A stretch of 64,000 nucleotides of DNA. Source: Burkholderia sp. 9120. GTDB taxonomy: Bacteria; Pseudomonadota; Gammaproteobacteria; Burkholderiales; Burkholderiaceae. Each line of letters starts with the position of its first letter. The stretch's first letter is position 1. Below, in pieces: positions 45,991 through 55,815 of this stretch. The position numbers were made by a program, and so were the translations under genes. A model generated the notes under the pieces. It saw only the letters and a program-made list of their open reading frames with translations. It was not told the origin of the DNA and did not search any database. Location of the stretch: the NCBI RefSeq assembly GCF_000745015.1, contig NZ_JQNA01000002.1, positions 2,790,001 through 2,854,000 on the forward strand, given 5' to 3'.

Positions 45991-46145
45991 ACCTGAAAAC
46001 ATCTCTTGTTCAATGGGGCGGCATCTGCGCGGACGGCCCAACTGCGCCCGGTTGTCCCGGCAAGACATTCACCGGCGGCCTTCATTGTCTCAAATCCCAG
46101 CGGACTTGGTCGGCCGTCCGGCATGCGTGTTCGCCACCCACGTTC

Positions 46146-46793
46146 TCAAGCGCCGCTCAACGCCGCCGCATGTTCGGCCGCCAGCGCGACATCCCGCTCA
46201 TTCACTCCGACGAAACTCGGCCGCGAGCAAATGCGCTCGACGTATGCCAGCAAAACCGGCGTTTCCGGCACCAGCTTGAACATCATTCCCCAGTGCAACG
46301 CGATGCCCCACAGAATGTCCGCCGCCGACAGCGTGTCCCCTAGCAAATAAGGCGATGTTTGCAACTGACTCGCCAGCGTGCCGATCATCGAATCGAAATC
46401 GCCATAGGGCGACGTGGCGAGCGGCGCCGGTTCACGCTTCATTGCCTTGTCGACCAGCGCCGGTTCGTAGCACGCCGCGTAATACACGAGCCAGCGCAGA
46501 TACGGACCGCGGCGCGGATCGTCGAGCGCCGGGGCGAGGCCCGCCGCCGGAAACAGATCCGCAAGATAGATGAAGATGGCCACCTGCTCGGTGACCAACG
46601 CGTCGCCGTGAAGAATCGCCGGCACCTTGCCGAGCGGATTGATGGCCAGATACGGGGCCTTGCGCTGCTCGCCGGCCTTCATGTTCAGCACCTTCAGTTG
46701 ATACGGCGCGCCGAGCTCTTCGAGCAGCGTGAGCGCGCTGACGGAGCGGCATTGCGGTGAATGGAACAGGGTGATCGTGCGATCGGTAGTCAT
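46146..46793 (-). CDS. Glutathione S-transferase family protein
   Basis: From the ATG at 46793 (GGAG upstream) the product has 215 residues: thioredoxin-like N-terminus ITLFHSPQCRSVSALTLLEELG, the G-site NPLGKVPAILHGDALVTEQVAI, and a C-terminal helical domain with GDTLSAADILWGIAL. It is divergent from a YafY-type regulator that may control it. Substrate unknown. Confidence 0.9.
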   Translation of the reverse strand: MTTDRTITLFHSPQCRSVSALTLLEELGAPYQLKVLNMKAGEQRKAPYLAINPLGKVPAILHGDALVTEQVAIFIYLADLFPAAGLAPALDDPRRGPYLRWLVYYAACYEPALVDKAMKREPAPLATSPYGDFDSMIGTLASQLQTSPYLLGDTLSAADILWGIALHWGMMFKLVPETPVLLAYVERICSRPSFVGVNERDVALAAEHAAALSGA

Positions 46794-46880
46794 GGCGAGA
46801 AGTCTCCAGGAGGACGTCATATAGGAAAACCGGCAAGAACGGGGCACAGCGAGCGCCGGACTGCCTTCATCCTATGCCGC

Positions 46881-46907
46881 CATACCTGTCAGTTTCTGTC
46901 AGGTATG
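46881..46907. promoter_or_regulatory. Inverted-repeat candidate operator between GST and YafY genes
   Basis: CATACCTG at 46881-46888 and its exact complement CAGGTATG at 46900-46907 flank an 11-base centre, with CTGTCAG also directly repeated inside. The position between divergent genes suits autoregulation by the YafY protein. Confidence 0.5.
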
Positions 46908-46922
46908 ACTACACTTGAGCGA

Positions 46923-47888
46923 ATGAGAGCCAGCCGCCTTCTTTCCATCCTGATGACGTTGCAGGGACGTGGCCGTGTCACCGCGAAGTCGCTCGCCGAC
47001 GAGTGCGCGGTCTCGCTGCGCACCATCTATCGCGACATCGACGCGTTGAGCGCCGCCGGCGTGCCGGTTCATAGCGAGCGCGGCGCGGAAGGGGGTTATC
47101 GCCTGCTCGATGGTTATCGCACACGCTTGAACGGGCTCTCGTCGCAGGAAGCGGAGTCGCTGTTTCTGTCAGGTTTGCCCGGGCCGGTGCAGGCGCTCGG
47201 TCTGGGCGCCGTGATGGCCGGCGCGCAAACCAAGCTGCTCGCCGCGTTGCCGGTCGAGCTGCGCTCCACCGCCGAGCGCATGCGTTCGCGCTTTCACCTC
47301 GACGCGCCGGCCTGGTTCTCCGACGCGGATCAGCCCGCACATCTGCCGTTGATCGCGCGCGCGGTGTGGGAGCAGCGTCCGCTGCAGATTCGCTATCAAA
47401 GCTGGAAGGCCGAAAAATTCCGGCGGATCGAGCCGCTCGGTGTCGTGCTAAAAAGCGGCGCGTGGTATGTGGTCGGACGCTTCGATGCGGACGTTCGCAT
47501 CTACCGGATCGCGCGCATTCTCGAACTGAGTCTGCTCGACGAGACGTTCGAGAGGCCGCTCACGTTCGATCTCGCCACCTACTGGCAGGACAGCACGCGC
47601 CGTTTGTCCGAGGAGCTGTACGCGAATGAAGCCACCTTGCGTCTTTCGCCATGGGGCGTGCAGATGCTCGAGGCGTTCACGTCGCCGTTCGCGCGCGCGG
47701 CCGCGACAATCGGCGAGCCCGATCCTGTGGATGGCTGGCGCACCGTGACCTTGCCCGTCGGTTCGACGAGACAGGCGTGCGCGGAATTCCTGCGTTTCGG
47801 CAGCGAGGCGGAAGTGCTGGCGCCGCTGGAATTGCGCGAGAAGATCGCCGAAGTCGTCGCGGCGCTGCATCGCCGTTACGGTCAATGA
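46923..47888 (+). CDS. YafY-family HTH/WYL transcriptional regulator
   Basis: The 321-residue protein starts MRASRLLSILMTLQGRGRVT with an HTH_11 domain (SLADECAVSLRTIYRDIDAL), then a GGYRLL wing, and a WYL domain with LQIRYQSWKAEKFRRIEPLG and WYVVGRFDADVRIYRIARI. Such regulators bind ligands or nucleic acids through WYL. The ATG at 46923 is preferred because 46905 lies inside the inverted repeat. Confidence 0.9.
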   Translation: MRASRLLSILMTLQGRGRVTAKSLADECAVSLRTIYRDIDALSAAGVPVHSERGAEGGYRLLDGYRTRLNGLSSQEAESLFLSGLPGPVQALGLGAVMAGAQTKLLAALPVELRSTAERMRSRFHLDAPAWFSDADQPAHLPLIARAVWEQRPLQIRYQSWKAEKFRRIEPLGVVLKSGAWYVVGRFDADVRIYRIARILELSLLDETFERPLTFDLATYWQDSTRRLSEELYANEATLRLSPWGVQMLEAFTSPFARAAATIGEPDPVDGWRTVTLPVGSTRQACAEFLRFGSEAEVLAPLELREKIAEVVAALHRRYGQ

Positions 47889-48036
47889 ACACGCTGGGCG
47901 CGTGCGTTTCAAGCATGCCCATACGTCGCGTTATATGTCCTATATATGACAAAAATACGGCTATCGTCACGCCAAAGTCATCCGCGCTGCCTAGAGTTTG
48001 CCCCCACCAAAACGGCACTACTCAGGGGCAAAAAAC

Positions 48037-49266
48037 ATGTCACAACGCAGCAGCTTGCGTGCTTTATTCATGGTCGTTTGCGCGGCCTTGATCGGGGTGA
48101 TCGTCGCGGCGTGCGGTTCATCGTCGTCGTCGATCAAAGCGGCCGGACAGCAGCAGATCAAGCACGTGTTCGTCATCACGCTCGAAAACGAAAACTACGC
48201 GACCACCTTCGGCGCGAACAGCAAGGCGCCGTATCTGGCGCAAACGCTCGCCTCGCAAGGCGCGATGGTGCAGCAGTACTACGGCACCGGCCACGTGAGT
48301 CTCGACAACTACATCTCGATGATCAGCGGTCAGGCGCCGACGCCGGACACGGACAACGATTGCGTCACCTACGAAGACTACAAGCTCACCGGCATGACGC
48401 CGGACGGCCAGGCGATCGGCTCGGGCTGCGTGTACCCGGCGAGTATCAAGACGCTGCCGGACCAGTTGAAGGCGGCGGGCTTCACGTGGAAGGGCTATGA
48501 AGGCGACATGGGCAACGACCCGACGCGCGAAGCCGCCACCTGCGGCCACCCGACGCTCAACACGACCGACCTGACGCAGACGGCCGAAGCGCCGAGCGCG
48601 GCGGTGCCGTTGGGCGATCAGTACGCGACGCGCCACAACCCGTTCATGTACTTCCACTCGATCATCGATTCGTCGGACTGCGGGCAGAACGTCGTGAATC
48701 TGAACAAGCTCACGACCGATCTGCAATCCATCTCGACCACCGCCAACTTCAACCTGATCACGCCGAGCCTGTGCGACGACGGTCACGACTCGCCGTGCGT
48801 GAACGGCCAGCCGGGCGGCCTGACGAGCGCCAACACGTTCCTGCAGAAGTGGGTGCCGATTATCACGGCGTCGCCGGCGTTCCAGCAGGACGGCCTGCTG
48901 ATCATCAACTTCGACGAGAGCAGTTACGCCACCGTGACGCAGACCGCGTCGAGCGAGGACCTGATCTTCTCCGGCGCGACCTGCTGCAGCCAGCAACCCG
49001 GGCCGAATCTGGCGCCGTTCCCGCAGACGTCGTCGCTGACGTACAAGGGCTTGACGATCAACCTGACCAAGCAGAGCTTCGGCGGCGACCAGACCGGCGC
49101 GGTCATGATCTCGAAGTTCATCAAGCCGGGCACGGTGTCGACGGTGCAGTACAACCATTATTCGATGCTCAAGAGCATTGAAGACATCTTCCAGTTGGGC
49201 TATCTCGGTTACGCAGGGCAGGCGGGTCTCGTCGGCTTCGGCAGCGATATCTTCACGAACCTGTAA
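48037..49266 (+). CDS. Acid-phosphatase/phospholipase C-like lipoprotein
   Basis: The 409-residue product has a lipoprotein signal ending IVAACGS, then the phosphoesterase-family opening HVFVITLENENYATTFG (metal-binding Asn/Glu region), GHVSLDNYISMISGQ, and LLIINFDESS with FSGATCC. The C-terminal region QYNHYSMLKSIEDIF is also conserved in the AcpA/PLC phosphoesterase family. Likely extracytoplasmic; substrate not predictable. Confidence 0.88.
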   Translation: MSQRSSLRALFMVVCAALIGVIVAACGSSSSSIKAAGQQQIKHVFVITLENENYATTFGANSKAPYLAQTLASQGAMVQQYYGTGHVSLDNYISMISGQAPTPDTDNDCVTYEDYKLTGMTPDGQAIGSGCVYPASIKTLPDQLKAAGFTWKGYEGDMGNDPTREAATCGHPTLNTTDLTQTAEAPSAAVPLGDQYATRHNPFMYFHSIIDSSDCGQNVVNLNKLTTDLQSISTTANFNLITPSLCDDGHDSPCVNGQPGGLTSANTFLQKWVPIITASPAFQQDGLLIINFDESSYATVTQTASSEDLIFSGATCCSQQPGPNLAPFPQTSSLTYKGLTINLTKQSFGGDQTGAVMISKFIKPGTVSTVQYNHYSMLKSIEDIFQLGYLGYAGQAGLVGFGSDIFTNL

Positions 49267-49274
49267 GCGACCCG

Positions 49275-50591
49275 ATGCAGTTTTCTGTCATGCGATTCAC
49301 GGTGCGCGCTGCCGCGCGATGGGCGGCGTTGGCCGGGTTGATGGGTGCCGCGCTGCCGCCTTGCGCGGCAGTGGCGGCAGCGTCGGCGGCCGTTACAAGC
49401 AACGCGTCGGCAACGTCAGCGCCGCAGCCGGCTTCGGCCAATGCGAAGCCCGTCTACAGCGACGCCGCCGCGCTCGGCAAGCTGATGTTCTTCGATGCGT
49501 CGTTATCAGCCTCGGGCAAGATGTCGTGCGCGAGTTGTCATAGCCCGTCGCACGCGTACGGGCCGCCTAACGGCCTCGCCGCGCAGTTGGGAGGCCCCGA
49601 CATGCGCTCGCAAGGTACGCGCGCCGTACCGAGCCTGCGCTACGTGCTGAACCGCACGCCGATCTGGAGTCACGCGCAGGCGGCCAGCCTGTCCGAGCGG
49701 CTAAGCGAAACCGACAACGCGCCGGTGGGTGGTTTCGGTTGGGATGGACGCTTCAACCATCTGCACGATCAGGCGAGCTTCCCGCTGTTCAATCCGGACG
49801 AAATGGCCAACAAGGATCCGGCCTCAGTGCTCGCGAAGCTGGAACAGACGCCGTACGCGGCGCGGTTCAAGGAAGTGTTCGGTCAGAACATTTTCGCGGA
49901 TCGCACCAAGGCGTTTGCGCAGGCGATGTATGCGATCGAGCGCTTCGAACTCGAAGACCCGAGTTTTCATCCGTATACCAGCAAGTTCGATGACTACCTG
50001 GACGGTAAATTGCAACTAACGGCACAAGAATTAAGAGGCAAAAAGCTGTTCGACAGTCCGACGGGGGGCAATTGCGCCTCCTGCCATATCGACCAGGTGG
50101 GTGTCGACGGCTCGCATCCGTTGTTCACGGACTTCAATTTCCAGGCGTTAGGCGTGCCGCGTAATCCCGAGCTGCGCGCGAATGCAGATCCGAAGTACTT
50201 CGACATGGGCTTATGCGGGCCGCTGCGCACCGATCAGGCTAGCGACAGAAGCAACTGCGGGCTCTTCAAGTCGGTGTCGCTGCGAAACACGGCGACGCGC
50301 CAGGTGTTTTTCCACAACGGCCGCTTTCACACGCTGAAAGACGCACTGCGCTTTTACGTGCAGCGCGACACCAATCCGGCGAAGTGGTATCCCAAAGACG
50401 CGCATGACAAGGTCGATAAATTCAACGATCTGCCGGTCGCGCTGCGCGTCAACGTCGATACGACCGACGAACCATTGACCCGCAAAGCCGGCGAACGCCC
50501 GGTCTGGTCGGAACGCGATATCGACGACGTCGCCGCGTTCCTCACCACGCTGAACGACGGTTACGTGCCGACACCCAAACGCGCGAAATAA
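49275..50591 (+). CDS. Di-haem cytochrome c peroxidase family protein
   Basis: The 438-residue protein has a signal peptide, two CxxCH haem motifs (Cys85-Cys88-His89 in MSCASCHS; Cys267-Cys270-His271 in NCASCHID), and the TRQVFFHNGRF and LKDALRFYV blocks of the CCP/MauG family. It starts 8 bases after the phosphoesterase stop, so the two form an operon. Periplasmic peroxide reduction or a MauG-like oxidation is possible. Confidence 0.9.
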   Translation: MQFSVMRFTVRAAARWAALAGLMGAALPPCAAVAAASAAVTSNASATSAPQPASANAKPVYSDAAALGKLMFFDASLSASGKMSCASCHSPSHAYGPPNGLAAQLGGPDMRSQGTRAVPSLRYVLNRTPIWSHAQAASLSERLSETDNAPVGGFGWDGRFNHLHDQASFPLFNPDEMANKDPASVLAKLEQTPYAARFKEVFGQNIFADRTKAFAQAMYAIERFELEDPSFHPYTSKFDDYLDGKLQLTAQELRGKKLFDSPTGGNCASCHIDQVGVDGSHPLFTDFNFQALGVPRNPELRANADPKYFDMGLCGPLRTDQASDRSNCGLFKSVSLRNTATRQVFFHNGRFHTLKDALRFYVQRDTNPAKWYPKDAHDKVDKFNDLPVALRVNVDTTDEPLTRKAGERPVWSERDIDDVAAFLTTLNDGYVPTPKRAK

Positions 50592-50705
50592 ACCGCGCCA
50601 ACCACCCCGACGCCGATCATTCTTAAGACGAATTTCGGCGTTTGGGTGCCTCATTTGGGGGCAGAGCTATAATGCGCGAATCCTTTTTCTCTTTCGTCCA
50701 CCGTT

Positions 50706-51326
50706 ATGAGCCGATTACTTTGCCTGATCGTGCTTTCGCTCGGCCTGGTGCAGACCGCAACGGCTGACGAAAACAGCGATCGCATGTCCGCGTATCTGAC
50801 GCGGAAATTCGGTCTGGCAACGGAAAAAGCTCAAAAGATTTCCGACGCGGTGCAGTCCGCCGCGTCGAAATATTCCCTCCCGCCGGCCTTGCTGCTGGCG
50901 ATCATCTCGATCGAATCCCGCTTCAAGGAAAAAGCCAAGGGCGCCAACGGCGCAACCGGGCTGATGCAGGTCGTGCCGGGCGCGCATCGCGGCTTGCTGC
51001 GAAACGTGAAGGATCTCACCGAGCCGACCGCGAACATCGAAGTGGGTTCGGCGATTCTGTACGGCTACATGCGCTCCGCGAACGGCGACCTGAACGCGGC
51101 GCTGAAGAGTTACGGCGGCTCGAAAGCCTACGCGCAGAAGGTGAGCTTGCGCGTGGAAGACTTCGCCGCGGTCGCTCCGCCGCAAGATGCCGCTCCGCAT
51201 CCGGGCGCGCAGGGCGGCATGTGCGAAGCGGATCGCTGCGCGACGTCGGACAATTGGGTCAATGCGTTTACCGTGCCGGCCGTCAGTGCGATGGGCGGCA
51301 GCGGCCCGGCCGCAACGTCGAACTGA
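50706..51326 (+). CDS. Lytic transglycosylase domain protein
   Basis: The 206-residue product has an N-terminal signal peptide ending TATA, then an SLT domain with catalytic Glu70 in IISIESRF, GATGLMQVVPGAH and NIEVGSAILYGY. It acts on peptidoglycan in the periplasm. The C-terminal tail is low complexity. Single-gene unit. Confidence 0.9.
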   Translation: MSRLLCLIVLSLGLVQTATADENSDRMSAYLTRKFGLATEKAQKISDAVQSAASKYSLPPALLLAIISIESRFKEKAKGANGATGLMQVVPGAHRGLLRNVKDLTEPTANIEVGSAILYGYMRSANGDLNAALKSYGGSKAYAQKVSLRVEDFAAVAPPQDAAPHPGAQGGMCEADRCATSDNWVNAFTVPAVSAMGGSGPAATSN

Positions 51327-51552
51327 AAATTCCTTCCGGCCGCTTTCTCGCGGCCCTGAGCGACCTTGGCGCCGCGCGCCGATCTCTCTTTCTCTTCTTC
51401 CTTGCTTGATGGCTACCCGCCTCGGCGAGTGATCTTCTAGCGTCAAACGAGCCGACATCGACCGTGTGCTGCGTGCTTTTTACGCACGTCAGGCAACCGC
51501 TCTACAATGCTTTCCCATTCGCGCTCGCGCAGCGCCACCCTTCCGAACGACC

Positions 51553-52251
51553 ATGCTGACCTTGTTTTCCAGAACCACCGCCACAGCGCTGCTCGGTCTG
51601 CTGACCCTTGCCGCCTGCAACACCACGCCGCAGCCGAAATTCCAGCAGGAATTATTCGAAACCGGCGCCAGTCCGTACGCCCGCAATTTCAATTCGAGCA
51701 CCACCGATACCTGCGAAGCCGCGCGTCGCGCGTTGTTGAGCCAGGGCTATCTGACGACGATGACGCGCACCGATACCGTCGACGGCACGAAGAATTTTCA
51801 GCCGACGGGCGATACCCACATCGTCGTTGAGTTTCATGTGGTCTGTACGCCGGGGGAAGAGGCGAGCGATACAAGCATCGTTTACGTCAACGCCGTGCAG
51901 AACGGTTTTGCGCTGAAGAAAAGCGACACCTCGGCAAGCGTCGGGTTGAGCGTGCTGGGCTCGCTGTCGTTGCCGATCCGCTCGAACAGCGACGCGATGG
52001 TCAAGATTTCAAGCGAGACCATTCCGTCGGGCAAGTTTTACGATCGGTTCTTCGGTCTGGTCGATCATTATCTGCAGACGGTCGTGCGTACGCAGCCGGT
52101 GGTGAGTAACCGCATCGAAACACGGCTATTGCCGATGCCAGTCGAAGTCACGACGCCGACGCCAACGCCGGTTCCAGTTCCCGACTTGCTCGATGCCCTC
52201 GACAAGGCCGCCGCGGCGCAGCCGGCGAGCGGAGCGAGCCTCGCGCCGTGA
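51553..52251 (+). CDS. DUF2242 lipoprotein
   Basis: The ATG at 51553 gives 232 residues with a lipobox (TLAAC), then the DUF2242 core: DTCEAARRALLSQGYLTT, EFHVVCTPGEEASD, and a KFYDRFFGLVDHYL block, ending in a PTPTPVPVP linker. Likely outer-membrane lipoprotein. Function unknown. An imperfect hairpin (52332-52360) follows. Confidence 0.85.
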   Translation: MLTLFSRTTATALLGLLTLAACNTTPQPKFQQELFETGASPYARNFNSSTTDTCEAARRALLSQGYLTTMTRTDTVDGTKNFQPTGDTHIVVEFHVVCTPGEEASDTSIVYVNAVQNGFALKKSDTSASVGLSVLGSLSLPIRSNSDAMVKISSETIPSGKFYDRFFGLVDHYLQTVVRTQPVVSNRIETRLLPMPVEVTTPTPTPVPVPDLLDALDKAAAAQPASGASLAP

Positions 52252-52882
52252 GGTGAGGTGTTTACCGGAGTCGATGTGCGTCGGTAAACGTAACGGCATT
52301 CATGCATTAAAACCGTAACACTCATCGAGCCGAAGGCTGATCAAGCGTTGTTCAGCCTTCAATCTCATCGCGATGCGGTACTTATCCTATGTCTTTTACT
52401 TCTTTCGTATACATATGTAGTAATAGTTAACAAGGGTTAACCCCTTCTGTGGATAACTCCCAAATGTTCTGTCACATCAAGGTCATGCAAACTCTCAAAC
52501 CCTGCGGAACACGTCTGTAGAAAAACTACAAAGCTGGGATAACTTTGATGGGGCTTGGCTGCCGCGTCGTCTTATCAAGAATCCGCACACAGGCTGTTCC
52601 ATGGCCTATCCCGAAGTTATTCATAGGCAATTGTGGATAACTCTGATGGGCGGCCCAATTTTCATCCTCTGGGCAGCACGTTTTTCATCCCTCCCTAGCG
52701 CTCGCCAGCGTACATACCGTCACGCACCGCACGCGCACTCTGAAGCTGGACGGTACGAAGATTGCGTGTCTGTTTTTGCAAGCGCAACTGTTGCTATTTC
52801 GTCGAAATCATTTCGGCAACGCCGATCCAGGCATAGAGTTAAAGTAGTTTCTGAAGTTATTGGTGCAGTGCGGGGGTGTGTA
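52252..52882. promoter_or_regulatory. AT-richer intergenic region with two perfect DnaA boxes
   Basis: TGTGGATAA occurs at 52448-52456 and 52632-52640 (complement TTATCCACA, the consensus DnaA box). Close variants (TTATTCATA, TTATCCCAG-like) lie nearby, with two GTTAAC palindromes at 52426-52441. No gene is supported before 52883. It may be a DnaA-regulated promoter or DnaA-titration site. Confidence 0.5.
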
Positions 52883-53107
52883 ATGAAACGCAGAACAGCA
52901 CGACAGCTTGTCCATCTTCTCTCGGATATCCGACATGCCACCCATTGCACCACGCTGCGGGCGGCAGCTACCAACCGGGCCATTGCCCTTGCCGCCGCGG
53001 AACACGACGCGGACAGCGCGGATCGCGACGACACCGACAATACCGACGACAACGCCGAAGCCATACGCGACGCTCATCACGACAAGCCGATCCGGAGTGG
53101 ATCATGA
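52883..53107 (+). CDS. Small hypothetical protein, Asp/Ala-rich
   Basis: ATG at 52883 with GGGGGTG upstream gives 74 residues: a basic start MKRRTARQLVHLL, then DADSADRDDTDNTDD-type acidic stretch. It overlaps the next small gene by ATGA, which supports it as real. No family recognised. Confidence 0.5.
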   Translation: MKRRTARQLVHLLSDIRHATHCTTLRAAATNRAIALAAAEHDADSADRDDTDNTDDNAEAIRDAHHDKPIRSGS

Positions 53108-53361
53108 GAACCGCGAGCGAACGATCGCTGCGTTTTCTGGTGGAAAAATGGCTGGCGCCGGCGTCGACGGAATCGGTTCACGTGACCGAATTCAGCCGCA
53201 CGCGCCTGGGCGGCCGGCGCTATGTGCGCGTGGAGACGTCGCTCGACGCGGTCTCGAACTCGCGCGGGCTATTTTTCTTTCGTCACGATGACGGCTGCTG
53301 GTGTGTGTTTCCGCCGACGGCGGATACGCCCAGTCTGTTTGCGCATCCGCGAGCGGCTTGA
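53104..53361 (+). CDS. Small hypothetical protein
   Basis: 85 residues beginning MRTASERSLRFLVEKWLAP, with RYVRVETSLDAVSNSRGLFFFRHDDG-like body (Arg/Phe-rich) and a WCVFPP end. Translationally coupled to the preceding small gene. No family recognised. Confidence 0.5.
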   Translation: MRTASERSLRFLVEKWLAPASTESVHVTEFSRTRLGGRRYVRVETSLDAVSNSRGLFFFRHDDGCWCVFPPTADTPSLFAHPRAA

Positions 53362-53449
53362 CTGCAAATCTGGCGGCACAAGACGGCTGAAAAGCACAGC
53401 GGTGTCACGGCCACGACGAAGCGGGCCAACCGCCGAACGTACTACGCCA

Positions 53450-54415
53450 TCAGGAAGACGCGCGAGGCAAGCGTTCTCGCCCGCGCCCCCAAACCGGCAT
53501 CACCTGACACACGATCAACCCCGCCAGCATCAGCGCGCATCCGAATAGCGCGCGCGTCGACAGCGTTTCGCCGAGCACCAGCCAGCCGGCCAGCGCGGCG
53601 AACACGCCTTCCATACTGAAGATCACTGCGGCATGCGACGGCGCCGCATGCTTTGCCGCGACCACTTGAATCGTATACGCGACGCCCACCGACAACGCCC
53701 CGCCGTACAGGATCGTCGGCGCGGCGCGCGCGATCACCGCGAGACTGACCGGCTCGACGACAAGGCCAACCGCGAGACATGCAATCCCGCACGTTACGAA
53801 CTGCACGAGCGCCAGCATCAAGGTGTCGTGCCGTAGCGCGAACCGGCCGACCAGCATCATCTGTACGGAAATCACGAGCGCTCCGCCGAGTTGATACCAG
53901 TCGCCGTACAGCATCGAAAAATGCTCGTCGACGCTCAGAAAATACATGCCGATGGCCGCGAGCTTTGCGCCGAGCCAGGTGCCGACGCCTGTGCGATGAC
54001 GGAACAGCACACCCAGCAGCGGCACGATCACCACATAGAGCGAGCTGATGAACCCCGCGTTGGCGATCTTCGTGTATTGCAGACCGATCTGCTGCAACGA
54101 GATCGACGCGGCCACCACGAGGCCGAGCAGCATCCCGGCGCCGAGCAGTTCACGAGAGCCGCCGGGGCCGCGCTTCGTCAATTCGGCCAGCGCGGGGCGT
54201 CGTATGCAAACGATCAAGGTCAGCACCACCAGCGCGCCGAGCAGGAACCGCAGACCGGTGAACAGGAACGGGCCGATCGCGTCGAGACTCAGGCGTTGCG
54301 CGACGAACGCGGAGCCCCAGATCATCGCGGCGACCAGCATCAGCAGATTGGCGCGTAGGTGTTGGCGGGTGTCAGTTTTCAAAGCGGGTCTTTCGAAAAA
54401 TTGATGCGGCAGCAA
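53450..54415 (-). CDS. DMT-superfamily (EamA) transporter
   Basis: 321 residues with ten hydrophobic segments and two EamA repeats: ANLLMLVAAMIWGSAFVAQR in the first half and AVIFSMEGVFAALAGWLVLGE in the second. These exporters carry metabolites or drugs; the substrate cannot be predicted. Stands alone on the minus strand. Confidence 0.9.
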   Translation of the reverse strand: MLPHQFFERPALKTDTRQHLRANLLMLVAAMIWGSAFVAQRLSLDAIGPFLFTGLRFLLGALVVLTLIVCIRRPALAELTKRGPGGSRELLGAGMLLGLVVAASISLQQIGLQYTKIANAGFISSLYVVIVPLLGVLFRHRTGVGTWLGAKLAAIGMYFLSVDEHFSMLYGDWYQLGGALVISVQMMLVGRFALRHDTLMLALVQFVTCGIACLAVGLVVEPVSLAVIARAAPTILYGGALSVGVAYTIQVVAAKHAAPSHAAVIFSMEGVFAALAGWLVLGETLSTRALFGCALMLAGLIVCQVMPVWGRGRERLPRASS

Positions 54416-54477
54416 CGCGGCCGAAGCTGATCTGCGGAACGCGCCGCGCGGTGTGCGGCAGTGTCCCGCATTGTCCT

Positions 54478-55815
54478 TTACGACGCAGCGTCTTTCACCG
54501 GAACCGAAACCGGCAGCGGCAACGCGGGCAGCGTCATCACGAAGCGCGCTCCACCCGACGCCGCCGACTCCAGCCGCACATCGCCGCCGTGAACCAGCGC
54601 GACGCGTCGCACGATCGCGAGGCCGAGACCGAAACCGCCGGTATGCCGGTCGCGGCTCGAGTCGAGCCGATGGAACGGTTCGAATACGCGCTCGCGATCG
54701 GCGAGCGGAATGCCGGGGCCGTCGTCGTCGACGGTCAGCACCAATGCGCCGGCCGCGCCGATTTCAGCGCGCAGCGAGATGGCCTGCCGTGCGTAGCGCG
54801 TGCTGTTGCGGATCAGATTCAGCAATGCACGCGCGACCAGTTTCGGATCGCAGACATGATACGTGGGCTTGCCCTGAATTCCCCCCGCCGTCGACACCGA
54901 CAACACCAGCGACCGATCCGCCACGTCGTCGGCCATGCTCGCGGCCACGCTATCGAGCAGCTCATCCACCGACACCCGCATCAGCACCAGATGATCTTCG
55001 CCTTGCTCCAACCGGCTCAAGGTCAGCAGTTCGGTGACGAGTTCGTCGAGTTCACGCACGTCCTGCCGCAGCGCCATCTGACGTTCGCGCTGCCGATCCG
55101 GCGACTCCGGCGATTGCAGCAACGCGAGGCCGAATTCGAGCCGCGCGAGCGGCGTCTTCAGCTCGTGCGAGATGCCGTGCATCATGTCGCGCTGATGCAG
55201 GATCGACGCTTCGATCTGCCGCGCCATTTCGTTGAATTGCTGCGACAACTCGTAGATGTTCGACTTACGCGACAACTGCGCGCGCGTCGACAGATGGCCG
55301 GAACCGAACGCGCGCGCCGCGGCTTCGAGCTTGCGCAGATCGCGCCAGTGATAGTGAACCCACAAAATCACCGACAGCAGGATAGCGAGCGCGAACAAGC
55401 CATAGGCGAGCGCCTGGATGTCGAGATTCGACACTTCATTGCGCTGCGCATACAGGACGACGCCGTCCGGAAGCGGCAAGTAGTAACTCGTCGCGTCGTC
55501 GTTCAGCACCAGCTTGCCTTCGCGCAATTCACTCCAACTGTGCTCGGACAGCAGGGGTCTGACGTCGGCGAGGCTCAGTAGCGTGAAGCCGTTGCGGCCG
55601 TGCTTTTGCAGTTCGGCCAGGGCTTGCGCCCGCTCAGCGCCCGCGTGTCGTTGCAGGTAATCGCCGAGTACGAACGCGTAGGCGCTGTCCGCGGCGCGCT
55701 CGATCTCCGTCACGCGGCCATGGAACAGCTTCCCGAACGATTGATTGATGAGCACGATCGCAATGGCGCCGCCGATTAGCACCACCAGATAAAGGCGCAC
55801 GAGTGAGCGCAGCAT
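54478..55815 (-). CDS. Sensor histidine kinase, RstB-like
   Basis: 445 residues: N-terminal membrane segment, periplasmic region, second membrane segment, HAMP, then the H-box HGISHELKTPLARLEF with the phospho-accepting His, and ATPase boxes NLIRNSTRYA, DDDGPGIP and GGFGLGLAIV. It starts directly after the response-regulator stop on the same strand, so the pair is one unit, divergent from a MipA gene. Confidence 0.92.
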   Translation of the reverse strand: MLRSLVRLYLVVLIGGAIAIVLINQSFGKLFHGRVTEIERAADSAYAFVLGDYLQRHAGAERAQALAELQKHGRNGFTLLSLADVRPLLSEHSWSELREGKLVLNDDATSYYLPLPDGVVLYAQRNEVSNLDIQALAYGLFALAILLSVILWVHYHWRDLRKLEAAARAFGSGHLSTRAQLSRKSNIYELSQQFNEMARQIEASILHQRDMMHGISHELKTPLARLEFGLALLQSPESPDRQRERQMALRQDVRELDELVTELLTLSRLEQGEDHLVLMRVSVDELLDSVAASMADDVADRSLVLSVSTAGGIQGKPTYHVCDPKLVARALLNLIRNSTRYARQAISLRAEIGAAGALVLTVDDDGPGIPLADRERVFEPFHRLDSSRDRHTGGFGLGLAIVRRVALVHGGDVRLESAASGGARFVMTLPALPLPVSVPVKDAAS

